Shown here: positions 28,598 to 36,610 of the stretch, piece by piece
Numbering within the stretch: the stretch's first letter is position 1
Layout: each line of letters opens with the position of its first letter
Assembly (NCBI GenBank): GCA_027486755.1
Contig: JAIXOM010000018.1
Span: 1 to 64,000, forward strand
Reading direction: 5' to 3'
DNA from: Comamonadaceae bacterium
GTDB taxonomy: Bacteria; Pseudomonadota; Gammaproteobacteria; Burkholderiales; Burkholderiaceae_C
DNA: 64,000 nt
Made by a program: the position numbers and the translations under genes
The notes under the pieces: model-generated
Seen by the model: the letters and a program-made list of their open reading frames with translations, nothing else
Databases searched by the model: none
Told to the model about the DNA's origin: nothing

Positions 28598-29614
28598 TCA
28601 AAAAGCTTCTTTTTCTGCCTCCAGATAGGCCAGGCTGATGTACTTGCCGATATTGGACTCGAAGCCCTGCATACCGGCGGCGCGCTGAGCCACCCGACTG
28701 TCAGCGAGCACCATGGCCCTGGCCTCGGCCTCATTCTTGCCGTCCTTGACCGCCTGCAGGCAAGGCTCCCAAATACCGGCCATGAAGCGACCGTAGGTAT
28801 CGAGCAGATCCCGGGCCGCATGACCATGGCCGGGCACCCACAGCTGCGACCCAGCGGCCTGCGCGAGCGCAGCGTAATACTTGAAGGTGCCTGGGTAAGA
28901 ACCGTCATCCATATTGGCGATGCGATTGCCCATGGCGATGTCGCCCACCACCGTGACCTTGTCTTCGACCACCTCCACACACAAGTCAAAAGCGGTGTGG
29001 GCGGTGCCGTAATGGTGCATCCGAAACTGCGTGTCACCCCAGCGCAAAAGCTGGCCATGGGCCACCAGCGTATTGGGGGCCACCACCTCGGTGCCCAGGG
29101 TGGACTGGTTGGTCCAGCGCTCAAGCAGGGCGCGCCAGCTGCTGCCGGTCGAGCCGCGTATGGCTTCTAGGGTGCCTGGCAGCGCGTGTATGGGTAGCTG
29201 CGAGCCGAAGGCCTTTGCAAAAGCGTGGTTGCCAAGCCAATGGTCACCGTGGTAGTGGCTGTTGAAGACGGCCACCACCGGCTTGTCGGTGACCTTACGG
29301 ATCATGCGGATGGCCATCTGCCCGATTTGTAGCGAGCTGCCCGAGTCCAGAATCACCACGCCCTGGGAAGTAGTGACGAAGACGATGTTGGACATCATGC
29401 CCTGGTTTTGCTGCGTCGGAAAACCATCGGGCGAGAAAATCATCCACACCCGCTCGGACAGACGGGTGGGGGCAATATCAGGAACCGGCGGGCCCATGAT
29501 GAAGTCGCTGGCCTGCTGTGCCAGCAAACCGACTTCAGGCACCCAGACTGCTCCAGCCAGCGCACAAGCGCCGCCCAGTAGCCGGCGTCGCTGGAGCTTG
29601 GTTGGTACTCGCAT
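28598..29614 (-). CDS. soxH: SoxH-like metallo-beta-lactamase-fold hydrolase
   Basis: A 338-residue protein exported by a twin-arginine-like leader (QRRRLLGGACALAG) with the metallo-beta-lactamase core. Metal ligands are in NSHYHGDHW (His120, His122, Asp124, His125), and GTAHTAFD, VGDIAMGN and WVPGHGHA supply the rest. SoxH is found in many sox clusters but is not needed for thiosulfate oxidation in the model species; it may act on a glutathione or thiol ester of sulfur. The start at 29614 is 7 bp after the soxB stop; a longer frame upstream lies inside soxB. Confidence 0.8.
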   Translation of the reverse strand: MRVPTKLQRRRLLGGACALAGAVWVPEVGLLAQQASDFIMGPPVPDIAPTRLSERVWMIFSPDGFPTQQNQGMMSNIVFVTTSQGVVILDSGSSLQIGQMAIRMIRKVTDKPVVAVFNSHYHGDHWLGNHAFAKAFGSQLPIHALPGTLEAIRGSTGSSWRALLERWTNQSTLGTEVVAPNTLVAHGQLLRWGDTQFRMHHYGTAHTAFDLCVEVVEDKVTVVGDIAMGNRIANMDDGSYPGTFKYYAALAQAAGSQLWVPGHGHAARDLLDTYGRFMAGIWEPCLQAVKDGKNEAEARAMVLADSRVAQRAAGMQGFESNIGKYISLAYLEAEKEAF

Positions 29615-29621
29615 GGTCGGC

Positions 29622-31355
29622 TCAGACGACGTAACCGGGATTGGGCAGAGCCCCGATGATGCGCGGGCTATTGAGCTGGCGCGGCTTGATGCGCCCACCC
29701 TGGGCTTTGAGCCACTGCTCGACCACATCCCAGACTTGCGGATTGCCAGCACTGCGGGCCTCCTCGGCCACCGGCGCCCAGCCTGCGACCTTGTAGCGCC
29801 GCGACGCATCGATGGGCTTGCCGCCCAGTCGCATATCGCTGATGCGCCGGCCCATGCTGGCGGTGGGGTCGCAGGCATAGCTCAGGCCGCCGACACGCAC
29901 CATGTCACCGCCTTGCTGATAGTAGGGGTCGGGATTGAACAGGTTATCGCAAACGTCTTCGAGCACCGTCTTGAGCATCTCGCCGCTCATCTCGGTCACG
30001 GTGGCGAAAGAATAGGTGGTGGCGGTCATGTCCATCAGCCATTCGCGGGTGACGGCCTGCCCACTCAGCAGCGAGGTCCCCCAGCGAAAGCCCGGTGAAA
30101 ACGCGATCTCTGCGCCTTGCACCTCCATCAATGCATCAAGCAGCAATTGGTCGCCGGTGCCATTGAAATTGCCCCGGCGGTAAAGTAATCCCTCGGTCAC
30201 GCCCAGGCTCTGGCTCAAACGGGACTCATACGGCGCCCTGATTTTGCGTACCAGTGCTTCCATCTGCGGGTCGGCCGGCAACATATTGGCAAACACCGGC
30301 AGCAACTTGTAGCGAAAGTCGCTGACCTTCTTGTCTTTGACCTCCAGGTCGAGCACGGCCAGAAATTTGCCGTTGGAGCCGGCGTTGGTGACGATGGTCT
30401 TGCCGCCCGGGTTGGCCACCAAGGTGGCCACCGGCACGCCGTCATGGGTATGACCACCCAGGATCGCATCAATGCCCCGGACCCGGCTGGCCATCTTCAG
30501 GTCTACGTCCATGCCATTGTGGCTGAGCACCACCACCACCTGCGCGCCCTTGCCCCGGGCCTCGTCGACCATGGCCTGCATATTCTGGTCTTGGATGCCG
30601 AACTCCCAATCGGCCACCATGTAACGCGGATTGGCGATCGGCGTGTAGGGAAAGGCCTGGCCGATGATGGCGCAGGGCACGCCATTGATCTCCCGTATCA
30701 CATAGGGCTTGAACACCGGATCACCGAAGTCGGCCGTTTTGATGTTCTGCGCCACAAAATCGACCTGACCGGCAAAGTCTTTTTCGACAATATCCTTGAC
30801 CCGCTGCATGCCCAGGGTGAATTCCCAGTGGCCGGTCATCACGTCAACGCCGAGCAGCTTGCAGGCGTCAACCATGTCCTGGCCATGGGTCCACAAGGCG
30901 GTGGCCGAGCCCTGCCAGGTATCGCCGCCATCGAGCAGCAAGGCCCCCGGGCGGCTGGCTTTGAGCCGCTTGACCAAGCTGGCCAGATGCGCAAAGCCGC
31001 CGACCTTGCCAAAGCGCCGCGCCGCCTGTTCGAAGTCCAGGTAGGTCAGCGCATGGGCCTGCGCAGAACCGGCTGGAACGCCCGCCGCTTTGAGCAATTG
31101 CTCGCCGACGAGGTGCGGCAATTGCCCGCGCATGCTGCCTATGCCCAGGTTGATGCTGGGCTCCCGAAAGTGCAGCGGCAGCAGTTGCGCGTGGCAGTCG
31201 GTCATGTGCAGCAAGGACACCTGGCCGAAACGCGGCACCTCATAGAGCTGATTGGCTGCGGTGCTTGCGTCGGCCTGGGCATGCCGGCCCAGGGCCATGC
31301 CGGCAACGCCGGCAGCGGTCATGACTTGCAAAAATTCGCGCTTGCTCAGGTCCAT
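29622..31355 (-). CDS. soxB: Thiosulfohydrolase SoxB
   Basis: Periplasmic di-manganese enzyme that hydrolyses the terminal sulfate from the SoxY-cysteine adduct. The leader KREFLQVMTAAGVAGMALG is twin-arginine-like but has KR in place of RR. The 5'-nucleotidase-type metallophosphatase core has LLHMTDCHAQ, LLDGGDTWQGS, VVLSHNGMD and ILGGHTHDG, and the C-terminal domain follows to RIIGALPNPGYVV. Length 577 from the ATG at 31355, with GAGG 8 nt upstream. Diagnostic gene of the Sox pathway. Confidence 0.95.
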   Translation of the reverse strand: MDLSKREFLQVMTAAGVAGMALGRHAQADASTAANQLYEVPRFGQVSLLHMTDCHAQLLPLHFREPSINLGIGSMRGQLPHLVGEQLLKAAGVPAGSAQAHALTYLDFEQAARRFGKVGGFAHLASLVKRLKASRPGALLLDGGDTWQGSATALWTHGQDMVDACKLLGVDVMTGHWEFTLGMQRVKDIVEKDFAGQVDFVAQNIKTADFGDPVFKPYVIREINGVPCAIIGQAFPYTPIANPRYMVADWEFGIQDQNMQAMVDEARGKGAQVVVVLSHNGMDVDLKMASRVRGIDAILGGHTHDGVPVATLVANPGGKTIVTNAGSNGKFLAVLDLEVKDKKVSDFRYKLLPVFANMLPADPQMEALVRKIRAPYESRLSQSLGVTEGLLYRRGNFNGTGDQLLLDALMEVQGAEIAFSPGFRWGTSLLSGQAVTREWLMDMTATTYSFATVTEMSGEMLKTVLEDVCDNLFNPDPYYQQGGDMVRVGGLSYACDPTASMGRRISDMRLGGKPIDASRRYKVAGWAPVAEEARSAGNPQVWDVVEQWLKAQGGRIKPRQLNSPRIIGALPNPGYVV

Positions 31356-31385
31356 ATATAAACCTCGACTGATATGTGAATGCTC

Positions 31386-31408
31386 AAAAAACCCGGCCAA
31401 GCCGGGTT
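31386..31408 (-). terminator. Terminator-like hairpin between soxX and soxB
   Basis: On the minus strand AACCCGGC pairs with GCCGGGTT around a 3-nt loop and is followed by a T-run. It lies 10 bp after the soxX stop and about 30 bp before the soxB start. All sox genes run in this direction, so it would act as an internal attenuator lowering soxB relative to soxYZAX, or mean that soxB has its own promoter. Confidence 0.75.
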
Positions 31409-31418
31409 CGGTATCCGC

Positions 31419-32072
31419 TCACTTATTGACCGGCGAAGCGGGGTCGAGCAGCAAAGCCACGATATGGCGAACCTGCGTCTCATTGAGCACGCCTGCGTGC
31501 CCAGCGCGCGGCATGTTCGAGCAGGCGTTGTAGGCTTTGGCGTTCCAGATCTTGCCCCAGGTGTACTCCACCATGGCCCGCGACGCGGGATCGCTGGGAT
31601 CTTTGACGCCGCGAATCTTGCCGTAGTTGTAGAGGCTAGGACCTAGGGTGCCAAAGGAAATTTCTTCCTTGCTGATCTGGTGGCAGTTGTAGCAGTTACC
31701 GCCACTGGCCACCTTGGCATCGTCGGTCCAGGTCATACCACGTCCGCTTTGCGCAATTGCCTCGCCCTGCTTCCAATCCCCCAGGAATTTGCCGTCAGAC
31801 GGCCATTTAACGGCCTTGAGGTTGGCCTCTTCAATGCGCTTAGCGGTCGCCTCGTCGAGCGGCTTGCCGCTGGCGTCGGCCTGGCTGCACAGGCGATTGG
31901 TTTCGTCGGTAGCCAACACCCGATCGACCTTGGCCATACCTTCATCACGGAAGGATGCCTTGACGATGCGATCGGTCAGCGCGTCAAGCTCGGCCGACGA
32001 CGGCAGGCTTGCGCAACCGGCCAGGACGAAGCCAGCTGCCACCGCCATCAGGCCCTTGATTCTTTTATTCAT
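31419..32072 (-). CDS. soxX: SoxX, c-type cytochrome subunit of SoxAX
   Basis: Partner of SoxA in the enzyme that couples thiosulfate to SoxY. The signal peptide ends in a lipobox (VLAGC, Cys20), so it is probably a lipoprotein anchored in a membrane. A helical extension of about 90 residues precedes the cytochrome domain, with the haem site CYNCH at 127-131 and a likely Met ligand in CSNMPRAG. At 217 residues it is the long SoxX type. It is 11 bp downstream of soxA. Confidence 0.9.
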   Translation of the reverse strand: MNKRIKGLMAVAAGFVLAGCASLPSSAELDALTDRIVKASFRDEGMAKVDRVLATDETNRLCSQADASGKPLDEATAKRIEEANLKAVKWPSDGKFLGDWKQGEAIAQSGRGMTWTDDAKVASGGNCYNCHQISKEEISFGTLGPSLYNYGKIRGVKDPSDPASRAMVEYTWGKIWNAKAYNACSNMPRAGHAGVLNETQVRHIVALLLDPASPVNK

Positions 32073-32083
32073 TCCTGACTCCT

Positions 32084-32884
32084 TTAGCGTTTGATGGTCG
32101 GCACGGCTGAGACCGCACCCTTGGCGTTGACGCCCAGATAGGTCGACAAGGCAATCGTTGCGTCACTGCCGAAACCAGGATAGGGGAAGCGCTGCTGCCG
32201 GTAGCAGTCGTTCAAACGCAGTTGCATGGTCCACATCTGCCCATTGGAGACGCGGTATGCGGGCCAGGCCGCGAACCCCACCCCATCACCCGGATTCTTG
32301 GTCAGCAGGGGTAGATCCTGCAGGCGGATGCGCTTGCCCTCTTCACCGTGGCAGGAGGCGCAGGAAAAGTCGTGCGTGCCTGCGCGCTGGAAGAACAGGC
32401 GCTTGCCCACCTCATAAAAGGTTTTCTCGGTCACATGGGCTTGCGGCAGGTTAAAGCGCATGCCCTTGGACTCGGCGGAGATCCAGGTCGCCAGCGCCGT
32501 CACATTGGCCATCTCGCCCCGGCCGAACGGCGTCTTGCTGATCTCGGCCTCATTGAAGCCTTGCAGGCTGCCCATGCAAGACACGATGCGCGATTCCAGG
32601 TCCTGCACCCGCTGCGTGTCAGCAAAAAACCGCGGCAGTTCCACAAAGGCGCCCTTGACCACGCCAGGGCCCTTGCCGAGGTCGCATTTTTCGAGCGAGA
32701 CCGCCTTGGGCCCCCGCTTTTGCTTCCACAGGTCCTCGCCCTTGGCCTCAAAAAGTTCGGCCGGGTTGCCGTCTTGCAGCATGGCCCGGTACTCGTCAAT
32801 GCCCTGGCTGGCGGTTTTCTGCGCCAGCGCCGGAATACTGCCCAAGGCGGCGAGCGCCATCACTCCGATGATTTGAATCCTCAC
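32084..32884 (-). CDS. soxA: SoxA, sulfur oxidation diheme/monoheme cytochrome subunit
   Basis: Catalytic subunit of SoxAX. The Sec signal ends LAQ (residue 22). Only one haem motif, CASCH (175-179), is present. The N-terminal domain keeps two Cys (67 and 103) that probably form a disulfide instead of the first haem, so this is the single-haem type. The active-site cysteine that becomes a persulfide haem ligand is Cys227 in LNDCYRQQRFP. Length 266. Part of soxCDYZAXB. Confidence 0.93.
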   Translation of the reverse strand: MRIQIIGVMALAALGSIPALAQKTASQGIDEYRAMLQDGNPAELFEAKGEDLWKQKRGPKAVSLEKCDLGKGPGVVKGAFVELPRFFADTQRVQDLESRIVSCMGSLQGFNEAEISKTPFGRGEMANVTALATWISAESKGMRFNLPQAHVTEKTFYEVGKRLFFQRAGTHDFSCASCHGEEGKRIRLQDLPLLTKNPGDGVGFAAWPAYRVSNGQMWTMQLRLNDCYRQQRFPYPGFGSDATIALSTYLGVNAKGAVSAVPTIKR

Positions 32885-32952
32885 GGTGTCTCCTCTCTTG
32901 ATTATGGTTATCGAGTCACAGCCGCCTTCTGCTTGGCGGTTGAATTGGGAAA

Positions 32953-33264
32953 TCAGGACACAGTGGCTTCGTCGGTGCGGGTATCGCCCTTGTTGTCCTT
33001 CCAGGTGATGCTGACCTTGTCACCGGCTTTGGCGCCCTTGATGTTGAACTGCAGGAAAGGGTTCTTGGATACCGCCGGGCCCCACTCGGCGCTGAGCACC
33101 GGCTTGCCGTTGAGCGAAACGTTGACCTCTTGTATGAACCAAGCTGGCACCAGTTTGCCGGCCGAATCGCGGCGCTGGCCGGACTCCATTTCGTGGCTCA
33201 TGAGAACACGGACGGTCGCTTTGCCGCCGGCGGCTTGGGCGCGGATGCGCATCGGATCTGCCAT
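32953..33264 (-). CDS. soxZ: SoxZ, sulfur carrier complex subunit
   Basis: A 103-residue immunoglobulin-like protein that dimerises with SoxY and helps present the SoxY carrier arm. PMRIRAQ, VRVLMSHEMESGQRRD, FIQEVNVSLNG, EWGPAVSKNPFLQFN and KDNKGDTRTDEA are all typical. It has no signal peptide and is thought to be exported with SoxY. It is 51 bp after soxY and 68 bp before soxA. Confidence 0.95.
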   Translation of the reverse strand: MADPMRIRAQAAGGKATVRVLMSHEMESGQRRDSAGKLVPAWFIQEVNVSLNGKPVLSAEWGPAVSKNPFLQFNIKGAKAGDKVSITWKDNKGDTRTDEATVS

Positions 33265-33315
33265 GATGAAACTCCTCTGAGATGTGGGATGGGTGTGCGA
33301 TGGGTTGGTGCTTGC

Positions 33316-33768
33316 TCAACCGCCGCAGCCGCCCAGCGTGACCTTGACTTCTTTCTTGCTGAACAGCGCACGGCCGTCGGCCATGATGGCAACCGCGTAA
33401 ACGTCCGAGGACTGGCCCATCTTGGCGCGGGTCATGAAACTGGCATCGACCGCGTCGTTGACACGGAACATGGCCACCAGCACATTGGGGTTCTTTTCAA
33501 CCAGAATCAAGAGGTCCTTGACGCCGGCCAGGCCGGTGCTCACGCCCAAGGGCACCACCGCGCCGTTTTCAGCGATGTCTGGGCCGGTCAGGGTCACTTC
33601 CTTGCTTTCGGTCAGCGCGCCGCCCCCGGCGGCCTTGATGGCCTCCTGGACCGACTTGGCCTCAAAGGCGTTCTTGTTGAACGCCAAAGCGTATTGCGGG
33701 TAGCCGGCTGCCGCCAGCAAGCCGGCTAGGACGGCGCCTTGCTTGAGAGCATCTCTGCGGGTATTCAT
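33316..33768 (-). CDS. soxY: SoxY, covalent sulfur carrier
   Basis: Carries sulfur intermediates on a C-terminal cysteine. A twin-arginine leader (NTRRDALKQGAVLAG, ending ALA) precedes an Ig-like domain. The last residues GGCGG hold the carrier Cys148 on a flexible arm, the SoxY hallmark. Length 150 from the ATG at 33768, which has AGGAGA 6 nt upstream; the frame open beyond that is spacer. Confidence 0.95.
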   Translation of the reverse strand: MNTRRDALKQGAVLAGLLAAAGYPQYALAFNKNAFEAKSVQEAIKAAGGGALTESKEVTLTGPDIAENGAVVPLGVSTGLAGVKDLLILVEKNPNVLVAMFRVNDAVDASFMTRAKMGQSSDVYAVAIMADGRALFSKKEVKVTLGGCGG

Positions 33769-33820
33769 TGCACTTCTCCTTGAGTTGATGAGAGGGTATT
33801 CGAGACGGGAGCCCAGGTCC

Positions 33821-34921
33821 TCATTTGCCGGCCCCCCGAGAAATCCATTCAGCCAGCACCTTGGCATCGGCTTCAGGAAGGTTTTGTGCCGGCATAGGAA
33901 TGGGACCCCAGACGCCTACGCCGCCTTGCCGTATTTTGCCAAGGAGATAGTCCACTTTGCCTGGGTGCTTACGAGCAATTTCCTGTATTCCTGGGCCAAC
34001 GATCTTCTTGTCCACCCCATGGCAGGCGGTACAGCTGTGCTTGGCCAGCAGGGCCAGCGCCACTTTTTGGCCCGCCGCGGCGTCCGACTTTGCCGCGTCC
34101 GGCTTAGTGGGCTCAGGCTTGGCTGCGGCCGCCACCGTGCCCGCTTTACCTTCCGGCCGGCTGGTGTCCACCCCGTGCTGCGCGCCCACCGGACGGTTTT
34201 GCTCCTGCAAGTTACCATGAGCATTGCGGGCGTAGTCGGGCAGCAAAGAGGCCACCTTAGCTTCGGCCGCGCAGTCCTTCATGCACAAGGTGTTGCGGGC
34301 GTCGGGCTTGGGCACTGCGCCAAACTCCTTACCCGGCCACATCGCGTGATGGGTGCTCATGCCCTTGCGGTTGGGCATGCGTTTTTGCGCTTCAGCGATG
34401 TTTTTGTCCGACAGCACGAAGTCGTCAGGCAACACATTAGCCAGATTGAGCATGAAAGCCGTGACCGCGTAGACCTCGTCCGGGCTCAGGGACTTGGGCA
34501 TGTTCCAGGGCATGGCACGATTGATGTAGTCCCACAGGGTCGAGACCGTGGCCACCTTCATCATGGTGGTGCGACCCGGGTAGTCTTCTCGCGCCAGGTT
34601 GGCCACGCGCCCGGTCTTGACGTCCTGCGCGGTAGTGCCGCCGATTAAGGGACTGAAGACCTCATTGGACTCACCAAAAAAACCGTGGCACTGGGCGCAC
34701 TTGGCCTCCCAGATCTCCTGGCCTTTGGCCACCGAGCCCGAGCCGGCGGGCAAGCCCTTGAAGTCGGGGCGCACATCAATGTCCCAACGAGCGACCTCCT
34801 TGGCGGTGGCCGGTCGACCCACGCCTGGGAAGGCGGTGGACTGGGCGGCTGCACCCAGGCTGGCCACTAGCCCCAGGGCCAGCAAGAGGCGCTTGATGAC
34901 GGCCTCAGGAGAGCTGAACAT
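33821..34921 (-). CDS. soxD: SoxD, diheme cytochrome c of sulfane dehydrogenase
   Basis: Electron-accepting subunit of SoxCD, which oxidises the sulfane sulfur on SoxY. The Sec signal ends GAAAQ (residue 27). Two cytochrome c domains follow, with CAQCH at 75-79 and CTACH at about 297-301. Between them is a Pro/Ala/Lys-rich linker (roughly 235-285). Length 366 from the ATG at 34921. It overlaps soxC by 17 nt, so the subunits are coupled. Confidence 0.93.
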   Translation of the reverse strand: MFSSPEAVIKRLLLALGLVASLGAAAQSTAFPGVGRPATAKEVARWDIDVRPDFKGLPAGSGSVAKGQEIWEAKCAQCHGFFGESNEVFSPLIGGTTAQDVKTGRVANLAREDYPGRTTMMKVATVSTLWDYINRAMPWNMPKSLSPDEVYAVTAFMLNLANVLPDDFVLSDKNIAEAQKRMPNRKGMSTHHAMWPGKEFGAVPKPDARNTLCMKDCAAEAKVASLLPDYARNAHGNLQEQNRPVGAQHGVDTSRPEGKAGTVAAAAKPEPTKPDAAKSDAAAGQKVALALLAKHSCTACHGVDKKIVGPGIQEIARKHPGKVDYLLGKIRQGGVGVWGPIPMPAQNLPEADAKVLAEWISRGAGK

Positions 34922-36272
34922 TTTTGACCTCCCCGCTTTCCTGCACCAACCAAGACTGGATGGCATTGTTGTGATAGATCGACCGAGTACCACGCGCGGC
35001 GCGCAACTGGCGGTAGGTGGGCTGAACGTAGCCGGTGTCGTCCTGGGCACGGCTCTGAATGATGGCCGGCTTACCGTCCCAAACCCAGTCGAGGTTGAAG
35101 CGGGTCAGCGCCTTGGACAACACAGGCGTCTGCAAGCGAGCGGTGCGCCAGTTGCGACCGCCGTCGACCGACACATCGACCCGCTTGATCGCGCCACGGC
35201 CCGACCAGGCCAGGCCGGTGATGTTGTAAAAACCTTTGTCGAGCAACACCTGCCCACCCGATGGCGTGGTCACCACGCTCTTGCATTCCTGAATGTTGGT
35301 GTACTGACGGTGGGTGCCATCTGGCATGAGGTCCATGTAGTGAATCGCCTCGTCTTTGGCCGCCCAGGGCATGTCTCCCACCTCGATGCGGCGCAGGTAT
35401 TTGACCCAGCTCACGCCCTGAACGCCCGGAACCACCAGGCGCAGCGGGTAGCCGTTTTCAGGCCTGAGCATCTCGCCGTTTTGCCCATAGGCCACCATGA
35501 CCTCGCCCGAGGTGATCAGACTCATCGGGATGGTGCGGGTCATCGAAGAGCCGTCGGCGCCCTCGGCCAGCACAAAGCGCGCTTTCTTCAGATCGACCCC
35601 AGCCAACTGCAGCAAGGTGATCAGGGGCACGCCGGTGAATTCGCTGCAGGAAATCATGCCGTGCGTGTACTGCACCGTAGGCACCGCCACATTGCCCCAC
35701 TCGACCGCGGTATTGGCCCCGCACTCGATGAAGTGAAAGCGCGACACCGAGGGCAAACGCATGACCTCGTCCATGGTCAAGACCATGGGCGTCTTGACCA
35801 GGCCATTGATCATCAGGCGATGCTTAGACGGATCCACATCCCACCAGCCCTGGTGATGGCGCTCAAAATGCAAGCCGCTGGGCGTGATGATGCCAAACAG
35901 CGACTGCAACGGCGCAAACGAGACCGAGGCCTGTGTGGTCTGGGTCAGGCCCGGACTCTGCCGGCGCTGCACATTGACCTCGTACTGCGAGGGCTTGCCA
36001 TAACCATCGGTGGCCACGCCCTGGCCCAGGCCGGTTGTGTGGGCAGGCAGATTAAGAATATTGGGGTCACCGCCCTCGGCGGGGACTGGGTTGCTTTGCG
36101 CACCCGCCATGGGTGTTGCCGCCGCCGCTGCGGCCGCCACAAAGGCACTGCGAATGAAATGACGCCGACCCTCCTTGGCCTGGGTCCACACGGTGCGCAC
36201 ACCCTCGGCGTCCAGAAAACTCTCAGGCGCCTTGATTAGCCGACCGGACGCCTGATACTGTTGCTGAGTCAC
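34905..36272 (-). CDS. soxC: SoxC, molybdenum sulfane dehydrogenase subunit
   Basis: Sulfite-oxidase-family subunit that, with SoxD, oxidises SoxY-bound sulfane sulfur, so that thiosulfate goes fully to sulfate without stored sulfur. A twin-arginine leader (GRRHFIRSAFVAAAAA) exports the folded molybdoprotein; the molybdenum ligand is Cys184 in FIECGANTAVEWG. RLVVPGVQGVSWVKYL and VDVSVDGGRNWRTA belong to the dimerisation region. I use the GTG at 36272, 7 nt after AAGGAG (455 residues). First gene of the sox operon. Confidence 0.93.
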   Translation of the reverse strand: MTQQQYQASGRLIKAPESFLDAEGVRTVWTQAKEGRRHFIRSAFVAAAAAAATPMAGAQSNPVPAEGGDPNILNLPAHTTGLGQGVATDGYGKPSQYEVNVQRRQSPGLTQTTQASVSFAPLQSLFGIITPSGLHFERHHQGWWDVDPSKHRLMINGLVKTPMVLTMDEVMRLPSVSRFHFIECGANTAVEWGNVAVPTVQYTHGMISCSEFTGVPLITLLQLAGVDLKKARFVLAEGADGSSMTRTIPMSLITSGEVMVAYGQNGEMLRPENGYPLRLVVPGVQGVSWVKYLRRIEVGDMPWAAKDEAIHYMDLMPDGTHRQYTNIQECKSVVTTPSGGQVLLDKGFYNITGLAWSGRGAIKRVDVSVDGGRNWRTARLQTPVLSKALTRFNLDWVWDGKPAIIQSRAQDDTGYVQPTYRQLRAARGTRSIYHNNAIQSWLVQESGEVKNVQLS

Positions 36273-36288
36273 TGAAAGTCTCCTTGTT

Positions 36289-36315
36289 GGGCAGGCCCCC
36301 GCAAAGGGCCTGCCC
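36289..36315 (-). promoter_or_regulatory. Perfect 10-bp hairpin in the soxC leader
   Basis: GGGCAGGCCC and GGGCCTGCCC pair perfectly around a 7-nt loop. The stem ends a few bases before the AAGGAG ribosome site of soxC. There is no T-run, so it is not an ordinary terminator. It could control ribosome access or stabilise the 5' end of the sox mRNA. Confidence 0.6.
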
Positions 36316-36332
36316 GAGTCAATCACTTCTTT

Positions 36333-36344
36333 ATATTCGAATAT
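36333..36344. promoter_or_regulatory. Palindromic operator candidate upstream of soxC
   Basis: ATATTCGAATAT is a perfect 12-bp palindrome, overlapping GAATATTC (36339-36346), in a strikingly AT-rich patch 60 bp upstream of soxC. ATTC/GAAT half-sites are the type bound by SqrR/BigR-like ArsR regulators, so this is the likely target of one of the two ArsR proteins here. Confidence 0.55.
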
Positions 36345-36369
36345 TCTTATATGGATGGTAGGTGAAGTT

Positions 36370-36409
36370 CCTAGGCACCGGTGAGAAAAGATCTTCACTC
36401 GGGCCTAGG
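36370..36409. repeat. 40-bp imperfect palindrome between the SulP operon and soxC
   Basis: CCTAGGC pairs with GCCTAGG at the ends, CCG with CGG and GTGA with TCAC inside (14 bp with two single-base bulges), around a 10-nt loop. It spans the end of a small minus-strand reading frame. No T-run follows on either side. It may end or protect the transcript coming from the SulP operon, or separate it from soxC. Confidence 0.5.
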
Positions 36410-36580
36410 ACATACCCTGAGCATCGACTTGCGCATCACTTGAACTTGTAGTGATCCCGGTTGAGCCTGGGCAGAACCCAGCAGCGCAAAGCCAGCCAGA
36501 AAGACCGCCAAAGCGGCATACCTTGGCCCGAGCCGCCTGATTGCAGGATGGCGATCCGTAAAAAAGTGGCTGTGGCCCAT
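36395..36580 (-). CDS. Possible small exported peptide (61 aa)
   Basis: I do not recognise it. The 61-residue frame starts 30 bp after the SulP stop, a spacing like that of the other genes in this operon, with AAGGA about 9 nt ahead. It has a signal-peptide-like segment (RYAALAVFLAGFALLGSAQA) and only about 22 residues afterwards, with one Cys. The stop lies in a strong hairpin. It may be a genuine small protein or the remnant of a longer gene that has frameshifted. The 338-bp spacer 36273-36610 contains this frame, the palindrome, the operator candidate and the soxC leader, and nothing else I can support. Confidence 0.35.
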   Translation of the reverse strand: MGHSHFFTDRHPAIRRLGPRYAALAVFLAGFALLGSAQAQPGSLQVQVMRKSMLRVCPRPE

Positions 36581-36610
36581 GGCGGGTTGTCCTTGGTGTG
36601 AGCAGCTTGA

